The notes under the pieces are model-generated. The model saw only the letters and a list, made by a program, of their open reading frames with translations, did not search any database and was not told the DNA's origin. Below are positions 14,492 through 20,953 of a stretch of 25,192 nt of DNA, one piece after another; positions within the stretch are counted from its first letter, which is position 1, and every line of letters begins with the position of its first letter. The position numbers were made by a program, and so were the translations under genes. This DNA is from Pelotomaculum sp. UBA3103 (GTDB lineage Bacteria > Bacillota > Desulfotomaculia > Desulfotomaculales > Pelotomaculaceae): assembly GCA_002365855.1 (NCBI GenBank), contig DFAP01000005.1:1-25192 (forward strand), given 5' to 3'.

Positions 14492-16217
14492 CGCCGTTCT
14501 GCCTGATCCATCCCCTGGAAACTTTAGGTTGCCGTTTTATGTCCTGGGGGTTGAGGTAGTCGGGCCGCCTTTCGTGAAAAAACATGGGCAGCCGGAAGAC
14601 GATATCGGGGCCCGCCATCGTCTTCGGCCCAGTGGGCGCCAGGAAGGGCACGCCGAAGGATTTGAGATTGGCCGTCAGGATTATCTGGGCGAAAAGCCCC
14701 ATCGCTAAGCCGTAGAAACCAAGCGTTGCGCCCAAAAATATATACATGAAGCGGTAGATACGCAAAGAAAAAGCCAGGGAGTGGTAAGGTATGGCGAAGG
14801 AGGACAGGCCGGTCACGGCCACCAGGATCACCAGGATAGGGCTGACGATGTTGGCCTGTACAGCAGCTTGCCCCAGGATCAGGGCGCCCACGATGCCGAT
14901 GGTTGTCCCCATGACGCTGGGGATGCGCAGCCCCGCCTCACGGATCAGTTCAAAGGAAAATTCCATCAACAGCACTTCAACAACTGAGGGAAAGGGCACT
15001 CTTTCCCGGGCCCCGGCGATGGCCAGGAGCAGTTCCGTCGGGATCATCTCCTGGTGAAAAAGGACCACGGACAGGTAAAGCCCGGGCAGCAGAAAGGAAA
15101 GCAGAAAGGCCAGCGCCCGCAGAAGCCGGATAAAAGTGCCGTACTGCCACCGGTGGTACAGCTCTTCACCGGTATGCAGCTGCTCGTACATGGTGGATGG
15201 CACCACGGTGACAAAAGGACTGCCGTCTATGATCAACGCCACTCTTCCATCCAGGATGCCTGCGGCTACGCGGTCGGGGCGCTCGGTGACCAGGCTGGTC
15301 GGGGTTAAATTATAGGGGTTGTCTTCGATCAGCTCTTCTAAGATGCCGCCGCCCAGGACAGAATCAGTCCTGATGCTCTTGACCCGGCGTTTAACCTCAG
15401 CGACCAGGTCCTTGTTGGCCAGGTCGCGCAGGTACATGATCGCCACGTACCTTCTGTCACGTTCACCTACCTGGACAATATCTGTGGTGAGCTGTTCGTT
15501 TCTGATAGATTTTCTGAGCAGGGCCGTATTCGCCCGCAGCGTCTCGGTGAAGGCCTCGTGAGGCCCGCGGATAATTTGCTCACTGGTTGGCTTTTCCACC
15601 GGCCTGTGCTCCCAACCCTTGGTCTCGACCAGCAGAACATCCGCGCAGCCGTCAAAAAACAGCGCCGTGTCGCCGTAGTTGACAGCGTCCAGGATGTCGC
15701 TGAAGCGCGACTTCAATGTTGCCTGGTTGGCGGGAAGCAGGCTTTCCCTGACCATCCCGGCCAGTTTTTCTTTGCCGGTTTGCAATGGCCTTTTCGCAAA
15801 AACCATCAGGCTCTGGAACAGAAAATCCTGCAGTGTTTTGTCGGTCATCCCGTCAATAAAAACAGCGAAGGCCCTGACTCCGTCACTTGTGCCAATCATA
15901 AAGTCCCTGATTACAACGTCTTTATTATCAGGCAGGCCGTAGAGCTTACCGACTGCCTTCCTGTTTTCCTCCAGCGAGGAACTGGTCGTTTCGTAATATT
16001 CCTGTGTATTCTTAGTATTATTTTTTTTGGTAATATCAGATGGGCGCACAGGTTTCTTAAAAGTACGGCCGCGGGGTTTAGTCTTCTGATTTTTTGTTGA
16101 TTTATCGCTGCTTTCCGGGGATTTTTGGTCGTCTTTTGTTTCCTTTAAAATGAAACCTTCCCGGTCAATGTTTTCACGGTAAGAAACAAACTCTAGAAGC
16201 TGTTTCAGGATATTCAT
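14475..16217 (-). CDS. gerA: Germinant receptor A subunit (GerA family)
   Basis: This is the A subunit of a GerA-type spore germinant receptor. It has 580 residues. A hydrophilic N-terminal extension is rich in Lys, Ser and Thr (about 20-85). The soluble GerA domain follows at about 90-370, with RDFMIGTSDGVRAFAVFIDGM. The membrane domain at about 370-540 has four to six helices and includes the conserved segment PFPSVVEVLLMEFSFELIREA. GerA subunits form oligomeric ion channels in the spore membrane. The ATG at 16217 has only a weak GGTGTGG site. An upstream 71-codon frame ends in an ATGA overlap with this ATG. The leader region carries a 78-bp tandem repeat. The chemical germinant cannot be read from sequence. 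Confidence 0.94.
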   Translation of the reverse strand: MNILKQLLEFVSYRENIDREGFILKETKDDQKSPESSDKSTKNQKTKPRGRTFKKPVRPSDITKKNNTKNTQEYYETTSSSLEENRKAVGKLYGLPDNKDVVIRDFMIGTSDGVRAFAVFIDGMTDKTLQDFLFQSLMVFAKRPLQTGKEKLAGMVRESLLPANQATLKSRFSDILDAVNYGDTALFFDGCADVLLVETKGWEHRPVEKPTSEQIIRGPHEAFTETLRANTALLRKSIRNEQLTTDIVQVGERDRRYVAIMYLRDLANKDLVAEVKRRVKSIRTDSVLGGGILEELIEDNPYNLTPTSLVTERPDRVAAGILDGRVALIIDGSPFVTVVPSTMYEQLHTGEELYHRWQYGTFIRLLRALAFLLSFLLPGLYLSVVLFHQEMIPTELLLAIAGARERVPFPSVVEVLLMEFSFELIREAGLRIPSVMGTTIGIVGALILGQAAVQANIVSPILVILVAVTGLSSFAIPYHSLAFSLRIYRFMYIFLGATLGFYGLAMGLFAQIILTANLKSFGVPFLAPTGPKTMAGPDIVFRLPMFFHERRPDYLNPQDIKRQPKVSRGWIRQNGGDDNS

Positions 16218-16429
16218 TCCACACCTGCCATTATTGTGTCATCAGGGTTATTGTATCCTGATAAAATGGAACTATACACTCTTCGTGACCCGCCGGCGGC
16301 ACCTGCCATTATTGTGTCATCAGGGTTATTGTATCCTGATAAAATGGAACTATACACTCTTCGTGACCCGCCGGCGGCTGTAGTTGGAGGGCCAAACAAG
16401 CAAAATGCAAAGCTGCGGATAGATTTCAT
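16214..16429 (-). other. Open frame across the gerA leader repeats, doubtful gene
   Basis: A 71-codon frame from the ATG at 16429 contains two identical 26-residue repeats (core VYSSILSGYNNPDDTIMAG) and stops in an ATGA overlap with the gerA start. The overlap suggests translational coupling. However, the ATG has no ribosome binding site, and the repeat region reads open on both strands, which is expected when a palindromic, GC-mixed unit is duplicated. It could be a leader peptide or a chance frame. Confidence 0.2.
16222..16377. repeat. Perfect 78-bp tandem duplication upstream of gerA
   Basis: The segments 16222-16299 and 16300-16377 are identical over 78 bp, directly adjacent and in the same direction. 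Each contains the 10-bp palindrome CCGCCGGCGG at one end and, read on the minus strand, GGATACAATAACCC inside a possible 6-bp hairpin (ATCAGG/CCTGAT). On the minus strand GTATAG and GATACAATA in each copy resemble a sporulation sigma-E type promoter (consensus near ATA and CATACAAT), though one consensus base differs. The duplicated unit equals exactly 26 codons, so frames crossing it are preserved. The second copy may supply an extra promoter or regulatory site for gerABC. Confidence 0.95.
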
Positions 16430-16445
16430 AATGTAGAAAAAGTGT

Positions 16446-16484
16446 AAAAATAAAAAGGAGCGATTTCCTTTGGAGATCGTTCCT
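16446..16484 (-). terminator. Intrinsic terminator before the ger leader
   Basis: On the minus strand an imperfect stem (AGGA-CGAT-TCC paired with GGA-ATCG-TCCT, each joint a single mismatch) around AAA is followed by TTTTTATTTTT. It closes the transcript of the DUF3231-like gene and the small membrane protein, so gerABC needs its own promoter in the region below 16440. Confidence 0.75.
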
Positions 16485-16511
16485 CATTAATGCCGGATGT
16501 TTTTTGTTTAT

Positions 16512-16754
16512 CTATTTCAGGCCATTCTTCATGTTTTTAGACAGGGCTTCAAAAAACGTAACAAACCCTGTTTTTATCCCTGCCGCAGAAGCTTCCACAA
16601 AAGACTTCTTAACGTTTGTAATAAAGCTTTTCACTCCCGGTATGATAAATATGGTGCCGACTGCCAGAAACCGGGCTTTTTTATACCTCAATCCGGGCGC
16701 CTCCTCCCTGTTCTCTTTAACAGGAGAACATCTTCTATGTAAACTGAACTTCAT
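16512..16754 (-). CDS. Small hypothetical protein with one hydrophobic segment
   Basis: I do not recognise this 80-residue protein. The ATG at 16754 has AAAGGAGGAG about 7 nt upstream, a strong site that also argues the frame is real. The N-terminus is basic and contains one Cys. A moderately hydrophobic stretch (ARFLAVGTIFIIPGVKSFI) lies near 27-45, and the C-terminal half is an amphipathic Lys/Phe-rich region (VKKSFVEASAAGIKTGFVTFF). It starts 42 bp after the DUF3231-like gene on the same strand and precedes a terminator, so the two form a transcription unit. A small membrane-associated or spore protein is possible, but nothing in the sequence proves it. Confidence 0.55.
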   Translation of the reverse strand: MKFSLHRRCSPVKENREEAPGLRYKKARFLAVGTIFIIPGVKSFITNVKKSFVEASAAGIKTGFVTFFEALSKNMKNGLK

Positions 16755-16795
16755 GGGCCTCTCCTCCTTTAGTAAAATGTAATTCAGGTGTCGCC

Positions 16796-17797
16796 TCAAC
16801 CCCTCCTGGTAGTCACAACAGGCGGGTTGTTGAGGGCGTTGCGCTGGACTGCCAGATCCATCGTTTTTTGGAAATATTCAACTTCCGTAGAGAAAAATCT
16901 TTTAAACATTTCCGATATGTCTTCTCTGGAGGCGTTTGAAAACGACCTGATATGGTGGTTGACGGCCACCTGCATCGCGCTGACAAGAACCCTGATCACC
17001 TCGGCGTCACTAAGGATGATTTTATTGACCTGGCCGGGAGGTCCTTGTTTTATACGCCTGACCGGACGTGGGGGAATGTTGAATCCTTCGGTTTTTAACA
17101 CCTCTTCCAGCTGCTCCATCTGGGGTGTGACCACCTTTTCCAGCCCCTCTTTTAAAAGTTTTATCAGTTCAGGGTCATTTGTGTTCGCCAGGTATGTTTC
17201 CAGGTTTACTACGCTCAAGTACCTCGCTCCCAGTTCATCCCAGACTGCGGCCAGCTCACTCATGTTAAGGCTGTCCTTGCCGGCGGTAGCGGGGGGCGGC
17301 GGGCTGAATACCCGCCTCATTTTGCCAATGCGGGCAATGGCGCCGTATGCGTTCATGTCGTCAAAAACGATGTCGGTAAAAACTTTTCGCACGGATTCCG
17401 AGGTAGCTGCGCCTATAGCCCTGACGTCCTGTTGCAGCATGACTTGGCTCCAGGCGTACAAGTCGCGGATCACTTCGTCGTCGTCGAGTTTTATTTCCTG
17501 CCCGCTTCCCGGTTTGCCCTGAACAGTCTTTGGTGACGGTTGAGGGGGGACGGTAAAGCCTTCTTTCTTTAATACCTTTTCAATGCGGCTGACTCTTGTG
17601 TTGTAAGCGCCGGTGACTATGCCCTGTAAAAGAAGGTGCAGTTCCTTGTCGTCGGTGTTCATTAAATATGTTTCAACCAGCGAAATCAAGTTATAGCTGG
17701 AGGCCAGGGTCTCCCAGAGATAGTAAACTTCTCCCGCGTGCATTGGCTTGCCGGTTTCCGGGCTTGCAAACGGCAGCAGCTTCTTAAATATTTTCAA
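16796..17797 (-). CDS. Protein of two tandem DUF3231-like helical repeats
   Basis: The protein has about 333 residues and is built from two homologous halves of roughly 150 residues. The clearest paired segments are ETYLMNTDDKELHLLLQG with ETYLANTNDPELIKLLKEG, EKVLKKEGFTVPPQP with EEVLKTEGFNIPPRP, and DDDEVIRDLYAWSQVML with LSDAEVIRVLVSAMQVA. This is the layout of DUF3231 proteins, all-helical ferritin-like bundles common in spore formers and without known function. A Pro-rich linker (FSPPPPATAGK) joins the halves. The TTG at 17797 is chosen because AGGAGG lies about 10 nt upstream, while the frame stays open to 17872. The gene is followed by the small gene at 16512-16754. Confidence 0.7.
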   Translation of the reverse strand: MKIFKKLLPFASPETGKPMHAGEVYYLWETLASSYNLISLVETYLMNTDDKELHLLLQGIVTGAYNTRVSRIEKVLKKEGFTVPPQPSPKTVQGKPGSGQEIKLDDDEVIRDLYAWSQVMLQQDVRAIGAATSESVRKVFTDIVFDDMNAYGAIARIGKMRRVFSPPPPATAGKDSLNMSELAAVWDELGARYLSVVNLETYLANTNDPELIKLLKEGLEKVVTPQMEQLEEVLKTEGFNIPPRPVRRIKQGPPGQVNKIILSDAEVIRVLVSAMQVAVNHHIRSFSNASREDISEMFKRFFSTEVEYFQKTMDLAVQRNALNNPPVVTTRRG

Positions 17798-17846
17798 AAC
17801 GATGCTCCCTCCTGAAAGATGTCTTATCTTATGATTTACTAGAATT

Positions 17847-17871
17847 AAAAAAATATGTCCGCGCACGGACA
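17847..17871 (-). terminator. Intrinsic terminator between the TM1266-like gene and the DUF3231-like gene
   Basis: TGTCCG (17856-17861) pairs with CGGACA (17866-17871) around a 4-nt loop. On the minus strand it is followed by TA and seven T residues. It lies about 50 nt upstream of the DUF3231-like start, so it may terminate the upstream transcript or act as an attenuator for the downstream gene. Confidence 0.65.
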
Positions 17872-17875
17872 AACA

Positions 17876-17898
17876 ATAACCCGGGATCTCCGGGTTAT
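17876..17898 (-). terminator. Second hairpin after the TM1266-like gene
   Basis: ATAACCCGG (17876-17884) and CCGGGTTAT (17890-17898) form a perfect 9-bp stem with a 5-nt loop, followed on the minus strand by TGTTTGT. It stands directly before the hairpin at 17856-17871, giving a tandem pair. Confidence 0.6.
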
Positions 17899-17966
17899 CT
17901 ATTCATGAAATAATTTATTAATTCAGAGTCCATGTCTGAAGGGCGTTTTAAGACTGTAGAAAATGC

Positions 17967-18233
17967 TTATTCTATCGCGTCCGCCAGGTAAAAAGATTTA
18001 ACCGTGACACCTTCGATCCCGCTCAAATCGTTTTCCAGGCTCTGCCTCTCATTATCATGCGCCTGCATGGTCAGGGTTATGATGCCTCTCTGGCGTCCAG
18101 GGTCGGGGATACCGCTGCGGCTGATTATGTTTGAGCCGTACTTAGTCAGCACTTCCTGTACCTCAGGGGCATGGTCCGCTCTTTCGTCAACCATGAGCCC
18201 AACAATGCAAATTCCTTTATTAATTTCTTTCAC
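17967..18233 (-). CDS. TM1266-family ACT-like protein (iron-only hydrogenase system putative regulator)
   Basis: This is a small ACT/NikR-C-like fold protein of 85-88 residues. The pattern KGICIVGLMVDERADHAPEVQEVL, then NIISRSGIPDPGRQRGIITLTM and a C-terminal GVTVKSFYL strand matches the TM1266 family. That family is usually linked to [FeFe]-hydrogenase genes and proposed to be regulatory. No hydrogenase gene is nearby. The first standard start is GTG at 18233, but it overlaps the last G of the only GGAGG. An ATT codon three codons later (18224) sits 8 nt after that site and would give (M)NKGICIVGL, which fits related proteins better. The gene is followed by tandem hairpins. Confidence 0.85.
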   Translation of the reverse strand: MKEINKGICIVGLMVDERADHAPEVQEVLTKYGSNIISRSGIPDPGRQRGIITLTMQAHDNERQSLENDLSGIEGVTVKSFYLADAIE

Positions 18234-18315
18234 CTCCCTCTATTAGAGGTTAATTTTTTATAATAGGGTTATTTTTTACCTGTACCTTTTTTTCATACTC
18301 CCACGATAAAAAAAC

Positions 18316-18369
18316 AAAAAAAAGAGAATGGGCAGGTCTCAATCCCATGACGGGACCTGCCTACCCATT
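18316..18369 (-). terminator. Strong intrinsic terminator of the non-coding RNA
   Basis: AATGGG (18327-18332) pairs with CCCATT (18364-18369), and CAGGTC (18333-18338) with GACCTG (18354-18359), leaving a four-base bulge on one side. On the minus strand the stem is followed by CTC, eight T residues, G and seven more T residues. Confidence 0.85.
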
Positions 18370-18786
18370 CCCCGAGGCGTACTGCAATCCAGTACTCCCC
18401 TCCTTTATGGCCCTGAATTTCGGTCCGGCAGATCATCTGCCTTTCCTACTTGTTCGCCTCCCCTGCCCTTTACGAATACCAACCTTTCGATTATCTTCAC
18501 TTTAGGTGCAGGTTCTTTTGCTGATTCTCAGGTATCTGCTTAATCCTGTAGCCCTTAACTTAAGGTTTCCGGTTTCCTAAACTTTCCAAGGCTCCGGGTT
18601 GCCCCGCTGCTTAGGATCTTCAGGCTAACCTGTGTGAAACCTGGTTGACTTACTGCTATGCCTTGCGGCCTTTCAGTTCTTCCACCTTTGAGCTTGCTGA
18701 CAGTTTACGCGGAGTACCTTCTTTTCAGCTGCGAACACCAGGGTTATTATATCCCCAGAAGATGCAACCTGCTGGTTATTCTGGGT
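18316..18786 (-). ncRNA. Structured non-coding RNA of about 470 nt, family not recognised
   Basis: The stretch has no convincing protein gene, yet it is bounded by a perfect sigma-A promoter and a strong intrinsic terminator on the same strand. From the predicted 5' end on the minus strand, many local hairpins are visible: CCCAGAA/TTCTGGG enclosing AACC-AGCA-GGTT; ACTG/CAGT enclosing GCC-GCAA-GGC; CAGG-TTAG-CCTG; GGG-GCAA-CCC; GGCAGA-TGA-TCTGCC; and GTACTG-GATTG-CAGTAC. The repeated use of short tetraloop hairpins is typical of large folded RNAs. I looked for the hallmark sequences of tmRNA, RNase P RNA, SRP RNA, group I/II introns and common riboswitches and did not find them. It lies between the TM1266-like gene (same strand) and the HIT gene (divergent). 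Known large clostridial RNAs such as OLE cannot be excluded without a covariance search. Confidence 0.7.
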
Positions 18787-18792
18787 ATTTTT

Positions 18793-18821
18793 ATTATATA
18801 AAAGAGCTGGGCTGCTGTCAA
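18793..18821 (-). promoter_or_regulatory. Consensus sigma-A promoter of the non-coding RNA
   Basis: On the minus strand TTGACA (18821-18816) and TATAAT (18798-18793) are separated by exactly 17 nt, a perfect match to the vegetative consensus. Transcription would start near 18786. No other promoter in the window is this strong, which fits an abundant RNA. Confidence 0.85.
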
Positions 18822-18904
18822 GGCTTTTATCAGAATATTTAATTAACTTTAACCTAAAATTATTATTAATTTGCAGTTAAAAAAAGACAAAGGAATGTGA
18901 TTCA

Positions 18905-18933
18905 TTGACGTAGAAAAATAATATGGTTATATT
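18905..18933 (+). promoter_or_regulatory. Sigma-A type promoter for the HIT gene
   Basis: TTGACG (18905-18910) and TATATT (18928-18933) are separated by 17 nt, about 50 bp before the HIT start. It is back to back with the non-coding RNA promoter about 85 bp away. Confidence 0.7.
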
Positions 18934-18981
18934 TTCTTTTTTTTGCAGGCAGAATATTACCAAACCGGAGGTGTAAGGGAG

Positions 18982-19464
18982 ATGGAGCAGATCTGGGCGC
19001 CGTGGCGCATGGTATATATCGGCGGAGACCACGGGGGGGACTGTGTTTTTTGCGGTAAGGCGAACTCTGAGGAGGACGAGAGAAATCTTGTTGTCCTGCG
19101 GGGGGAAAAGACGTTTGTAATTATGAACCTGTATCCCTATAACAACGGGCACCTATTAATCATGCCGTACCGGCATGTGGGTGAGATTGAGGACCTGGAC
19201 GAGGAAGAAATGATGGAGCTTTTCAAAATGACCCAGAAGATGGTAAATGCGCTGCGCACGTTTAACCCGGAAGGGTTTAACGTGGGAGTCAATATAGGCA
19301 AGGCCGCAGGGGCAGGTGTTCCGGGACATATTCACATCCATGTTGTTCCCCGCTGGTGCGGCGATACCAACTTTATGCCGGTGTTTGGGGATGTAATAGT
19401 TATGTCTGAATCGCTTGAGGCTACATATAAAAAGATCAAGGACGCGCTGGCCAAAAAAAAGTAA
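18982..19464 (+). CDS. HIT family nucleotide hydrolase/transferase
   Basis: This is a histidine-triad protein of 160 residues that probably acts on dinucleoside polyphosphates or nucleoside phosphoramidates in the cytosol. The triad HIHIHVVPRW at about residues 115-124 supplies the catalytic His residues. WAPWRMVYI at the N-terminus, the zinc-type CVFC at about 20-23, and LYPYNNGHLLIMPYRHV at about 52-68 place it in the FHIT/Ap4A-type branch rather than short HinT. The ATG at 18982 is chosen because the upstream GGAGGTGTAAGGGAG supplies the ribosome binding site and the family begins near MEQIWAPWR. The frame extends upstream to 18943 without that support. The last residues are a Lys run. It has its own promoter. 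Confidence 0.93.
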   Translation: MEQIWAPWRMVYIGGDHGGDCVFCGKANSEEDERNLVVLRGEKTFVIMNLYPYNNGHLLIMPYRHVGEIEDLDEEEMMELFKMTQKMVNALRTFNPEGFNVGVNIGKAAGAGVPGHIHIHVVPRWCGDTNFMPVFGDVIVMSESLEATYKKIKDALAKKK

Positions 19465-19517
19465 AGCGGCGGGGAAAACCCCATCGTTTTATTGTTTCGG
19501 TTCAGGCTCGTTTTTTT

Positions 19518-20651
19518 TTAAACTGAGCGCAGCAAACCCCGAACCTTCTTTTGAAATAATTTTAGGAAGCCGGCATAAGTTTTGCCACCGCTGGCTACTT
19601 CCATGAATTCGCCAACAAGGTCCTGATGGCGGTACAAGACATTATGAATTAAACCGGATAGGTGAGGGACCCAGCGTGAAAGCCGGTGAGAGCCGGCGAG
19701 ATCAGGGCCCATTTTTTCTTGTACCAGGCTGGTATACTGGCGCAAGTCAGGGATCTGCCTTGCGGACTGCCCGGTTATCACTTCTGCAGCAAGGCGTGCG
19801 CTGAAGAGAGCCGAATAAATGCCCTCTCCGGTGAATGCGTCCGCCAGGCCTGCCGCGTCACCAACGACCAGGGAGCGCTTGCCGTGCAAATCGACCGGCT
19901 TTGGGTTAACCGGGATGAACCAGCCTCGGGTTTTTGCAGCGTGCGGCGTCCCGCCAAGCTCCTCGGCCTGAAAAAGTTTTTTTAGGGAGGACCGCAAGTT
20001 CCTGGGCCTGGCAGAATTGCTCCATACGCCCACCGATAAGTGGTTCTCTTTGGGGAATATCCAGGTGTAACCTTCATGGATCAATCCATAATCTATCTTA
20101 ACATTACCACGGCTATCCTTTATTATTTCAGCTGAAGCGGGGAACTCGCATTCCAGACTGGGCGCAATCCTTCTGTGCCTGCATAGTCCCAGGGAGCGTG
20201 CAACCACCCCCAGCGCGCCGTCCGCCCCGGCTAGCAGTTCACCATGATAGTCCTTTCCGTCCGTGTAGACTGTCACCCGCCGTTCAGATACTTCCACCCG
20301 TTCCACCCGGGTCCCTTCAATAATTTTCGATCCGGATTCCCGGGCTTTTTCGAGTAAGAGGGCATCAAAACGTTCCCTGCTGACCATGTAAATAATGGGT
20401 TCTTCAAAATTAACCGTGACCGGGTTTTTCAGCTGGTAGGTAAAGACTGCACTTCGGACGGTATCTTCAATAACCGGGTTTAAATCAAAATCCAAAAGTT
20501 TGACTGCCTTTGGTGTGATGCCGCCCCCACAGGGCTTGTAGCGGGGGAATCGCTTTTTTTCGAGTACGAGCACGCTTATCCCCGCCCTGGATAGAAGGTA
20601 AGCCAGGTAGGCGCCAGCGGGCCCGGCGCCCACTATTATTACCTGATGCAT
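19518..20651 (-). CDS. Geranylgeranyl reductase family FAD-dependent oxidoreductase
   Basis: This flavoprotein of 377 residues is related to digeranylgeranylglycerophospholipid reductases and other isoprenoid-saturating enzymes. The N-terminal dinucleotide-binding motif GAGPAGAYLAYLLSRAG is at about 8-24, with the acidic end of the second strand at LVLEKK. The family signature PRYKPCGGG lies near 36-44 with its conserved Cys. The second FAD motif GDAAGLADAFTGEGIYSAL is near 267-285. The start ATG has GGGAGG 8 nt upstream. In bacteria such enzymes reduce polyprenyl chains of quinones or carotenoid/lipid precursors, and the substrate here is not visible. It is convergent with the HIT gene (53 bp gap) and stands alone on its strand. 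Confidence 0.9.
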   Translation of the reverse strand: MHQVIIVGAGPAGAYLAYLLSRAGISVLVLEKKRFPRYKPCGGGITPKAVKLLDFDLNPVIEDTVRSAVFTYQLKNPVTVNFEEPIIYMVSRERFDALLLEKARESGSKIIEGTRVERVEVSERRVTVYTDGKDYHGELLAGADGALGVVARSLGLCRHRRIAPSLECEFPASAEIIKDSRGNVKIDYGLIHEGYTWIFPKENHLSVGVWSNSARPRNLRSSLKKLFQAEELGGTPHAAKTRGWFIPVNPKPVDLHGKRSLVVGDAAGLADAFTGEGIYSALFSARLAAEVITGQSARQIPDLRQYTSLVQEKMGPDLAGSHRLSRWVPHLSGLIHNVLYRHQDLVGEFMEVASGGKTYAGFLKLFQKKVRGLLRSV

Positions 20652-20953
20652 TTTTATTCCTCCCTTTACTTGCCGGCGACTAAAAGTCTAATGGATTTCG
20701 CCTGGGGTATGCTTATAAAGGGTAATTTTAAATAATTTTCGCTATCGACATGAAAAAACCTTTTACGCTATATCCAGGGTAAAAATTCTCAATAAATATT
20801 GAATAAGATAATATATTCTGCAGGACCTTTTTGGGAACAAGAAAGCGCCGGCTTATTAAAACCGGTGCTTTCTATTCAGGATGCATTTGTTCAGACGGGA
20901 GTTGATGCGGTTTACAGGAGGGAAGTGGGTTTTCAATAAATCATGTTCTTCCT
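20652..20953. other. Intergenic region with only a terminator
   Basis: This 302-bp stretch holds the ribosome binding site of the flavoprotein gene on the minus strand (near 20660) and the terminator of the Crp/Fnr gene at 20840-20873. I see no gene with a supported start in either direction. The middle (20700-20830) is AT-rich and probably contains the flavoprotein promoter, but no box is clear. Confidence 0.5.
20840..20873 (-). terminator. Terminator of the Crp/Fnr regulator gene
   Basis: AGAAAGCGCCGG (20840-20851) pairs with CCGGTGCTTTCT (20862-20873) as a 12-bp stem with one G-T pair and a 10-nt AT-rich loop. On the minus strand it is followed by TGTTCCC, a poor T tract. It lies 81 bp past the stop codon. 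Confidence 0.65.

Noticed and set aside
16222..16377. CRISPR array for the repeated units upstream of gerA
   Set aside because: There are only two directly adjacent copies of 78 bp, with no spacers and no cas genes. It is a simple tandem duplication.
18316..18786. tmRNA, RNase P RNA, SRP RNA or a cobalamin/FMN/c-di-GMP riboswitch as identity of the RNA
   Set aside because: No tag-peptide frame or CCA-type end for tmRNA, no GAGGAAAGTCC-like core for RNase P, no CAGGTCCGGAAGGAAGCAG-like domain IV for SRP RNA, and no conserved riboswitch cores were found. The RNA ends in its own terminator and is not fused to a gene.
18328..18842. Two plus-strand frames (18328-18543 and 18645-18842) that could be taken for small proteins
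   Set aside because: They lie antisense to the structured RNA, lack ribosome binding sites and include its terminator and promoter. They are best explained as chance frames across the RNA gene.
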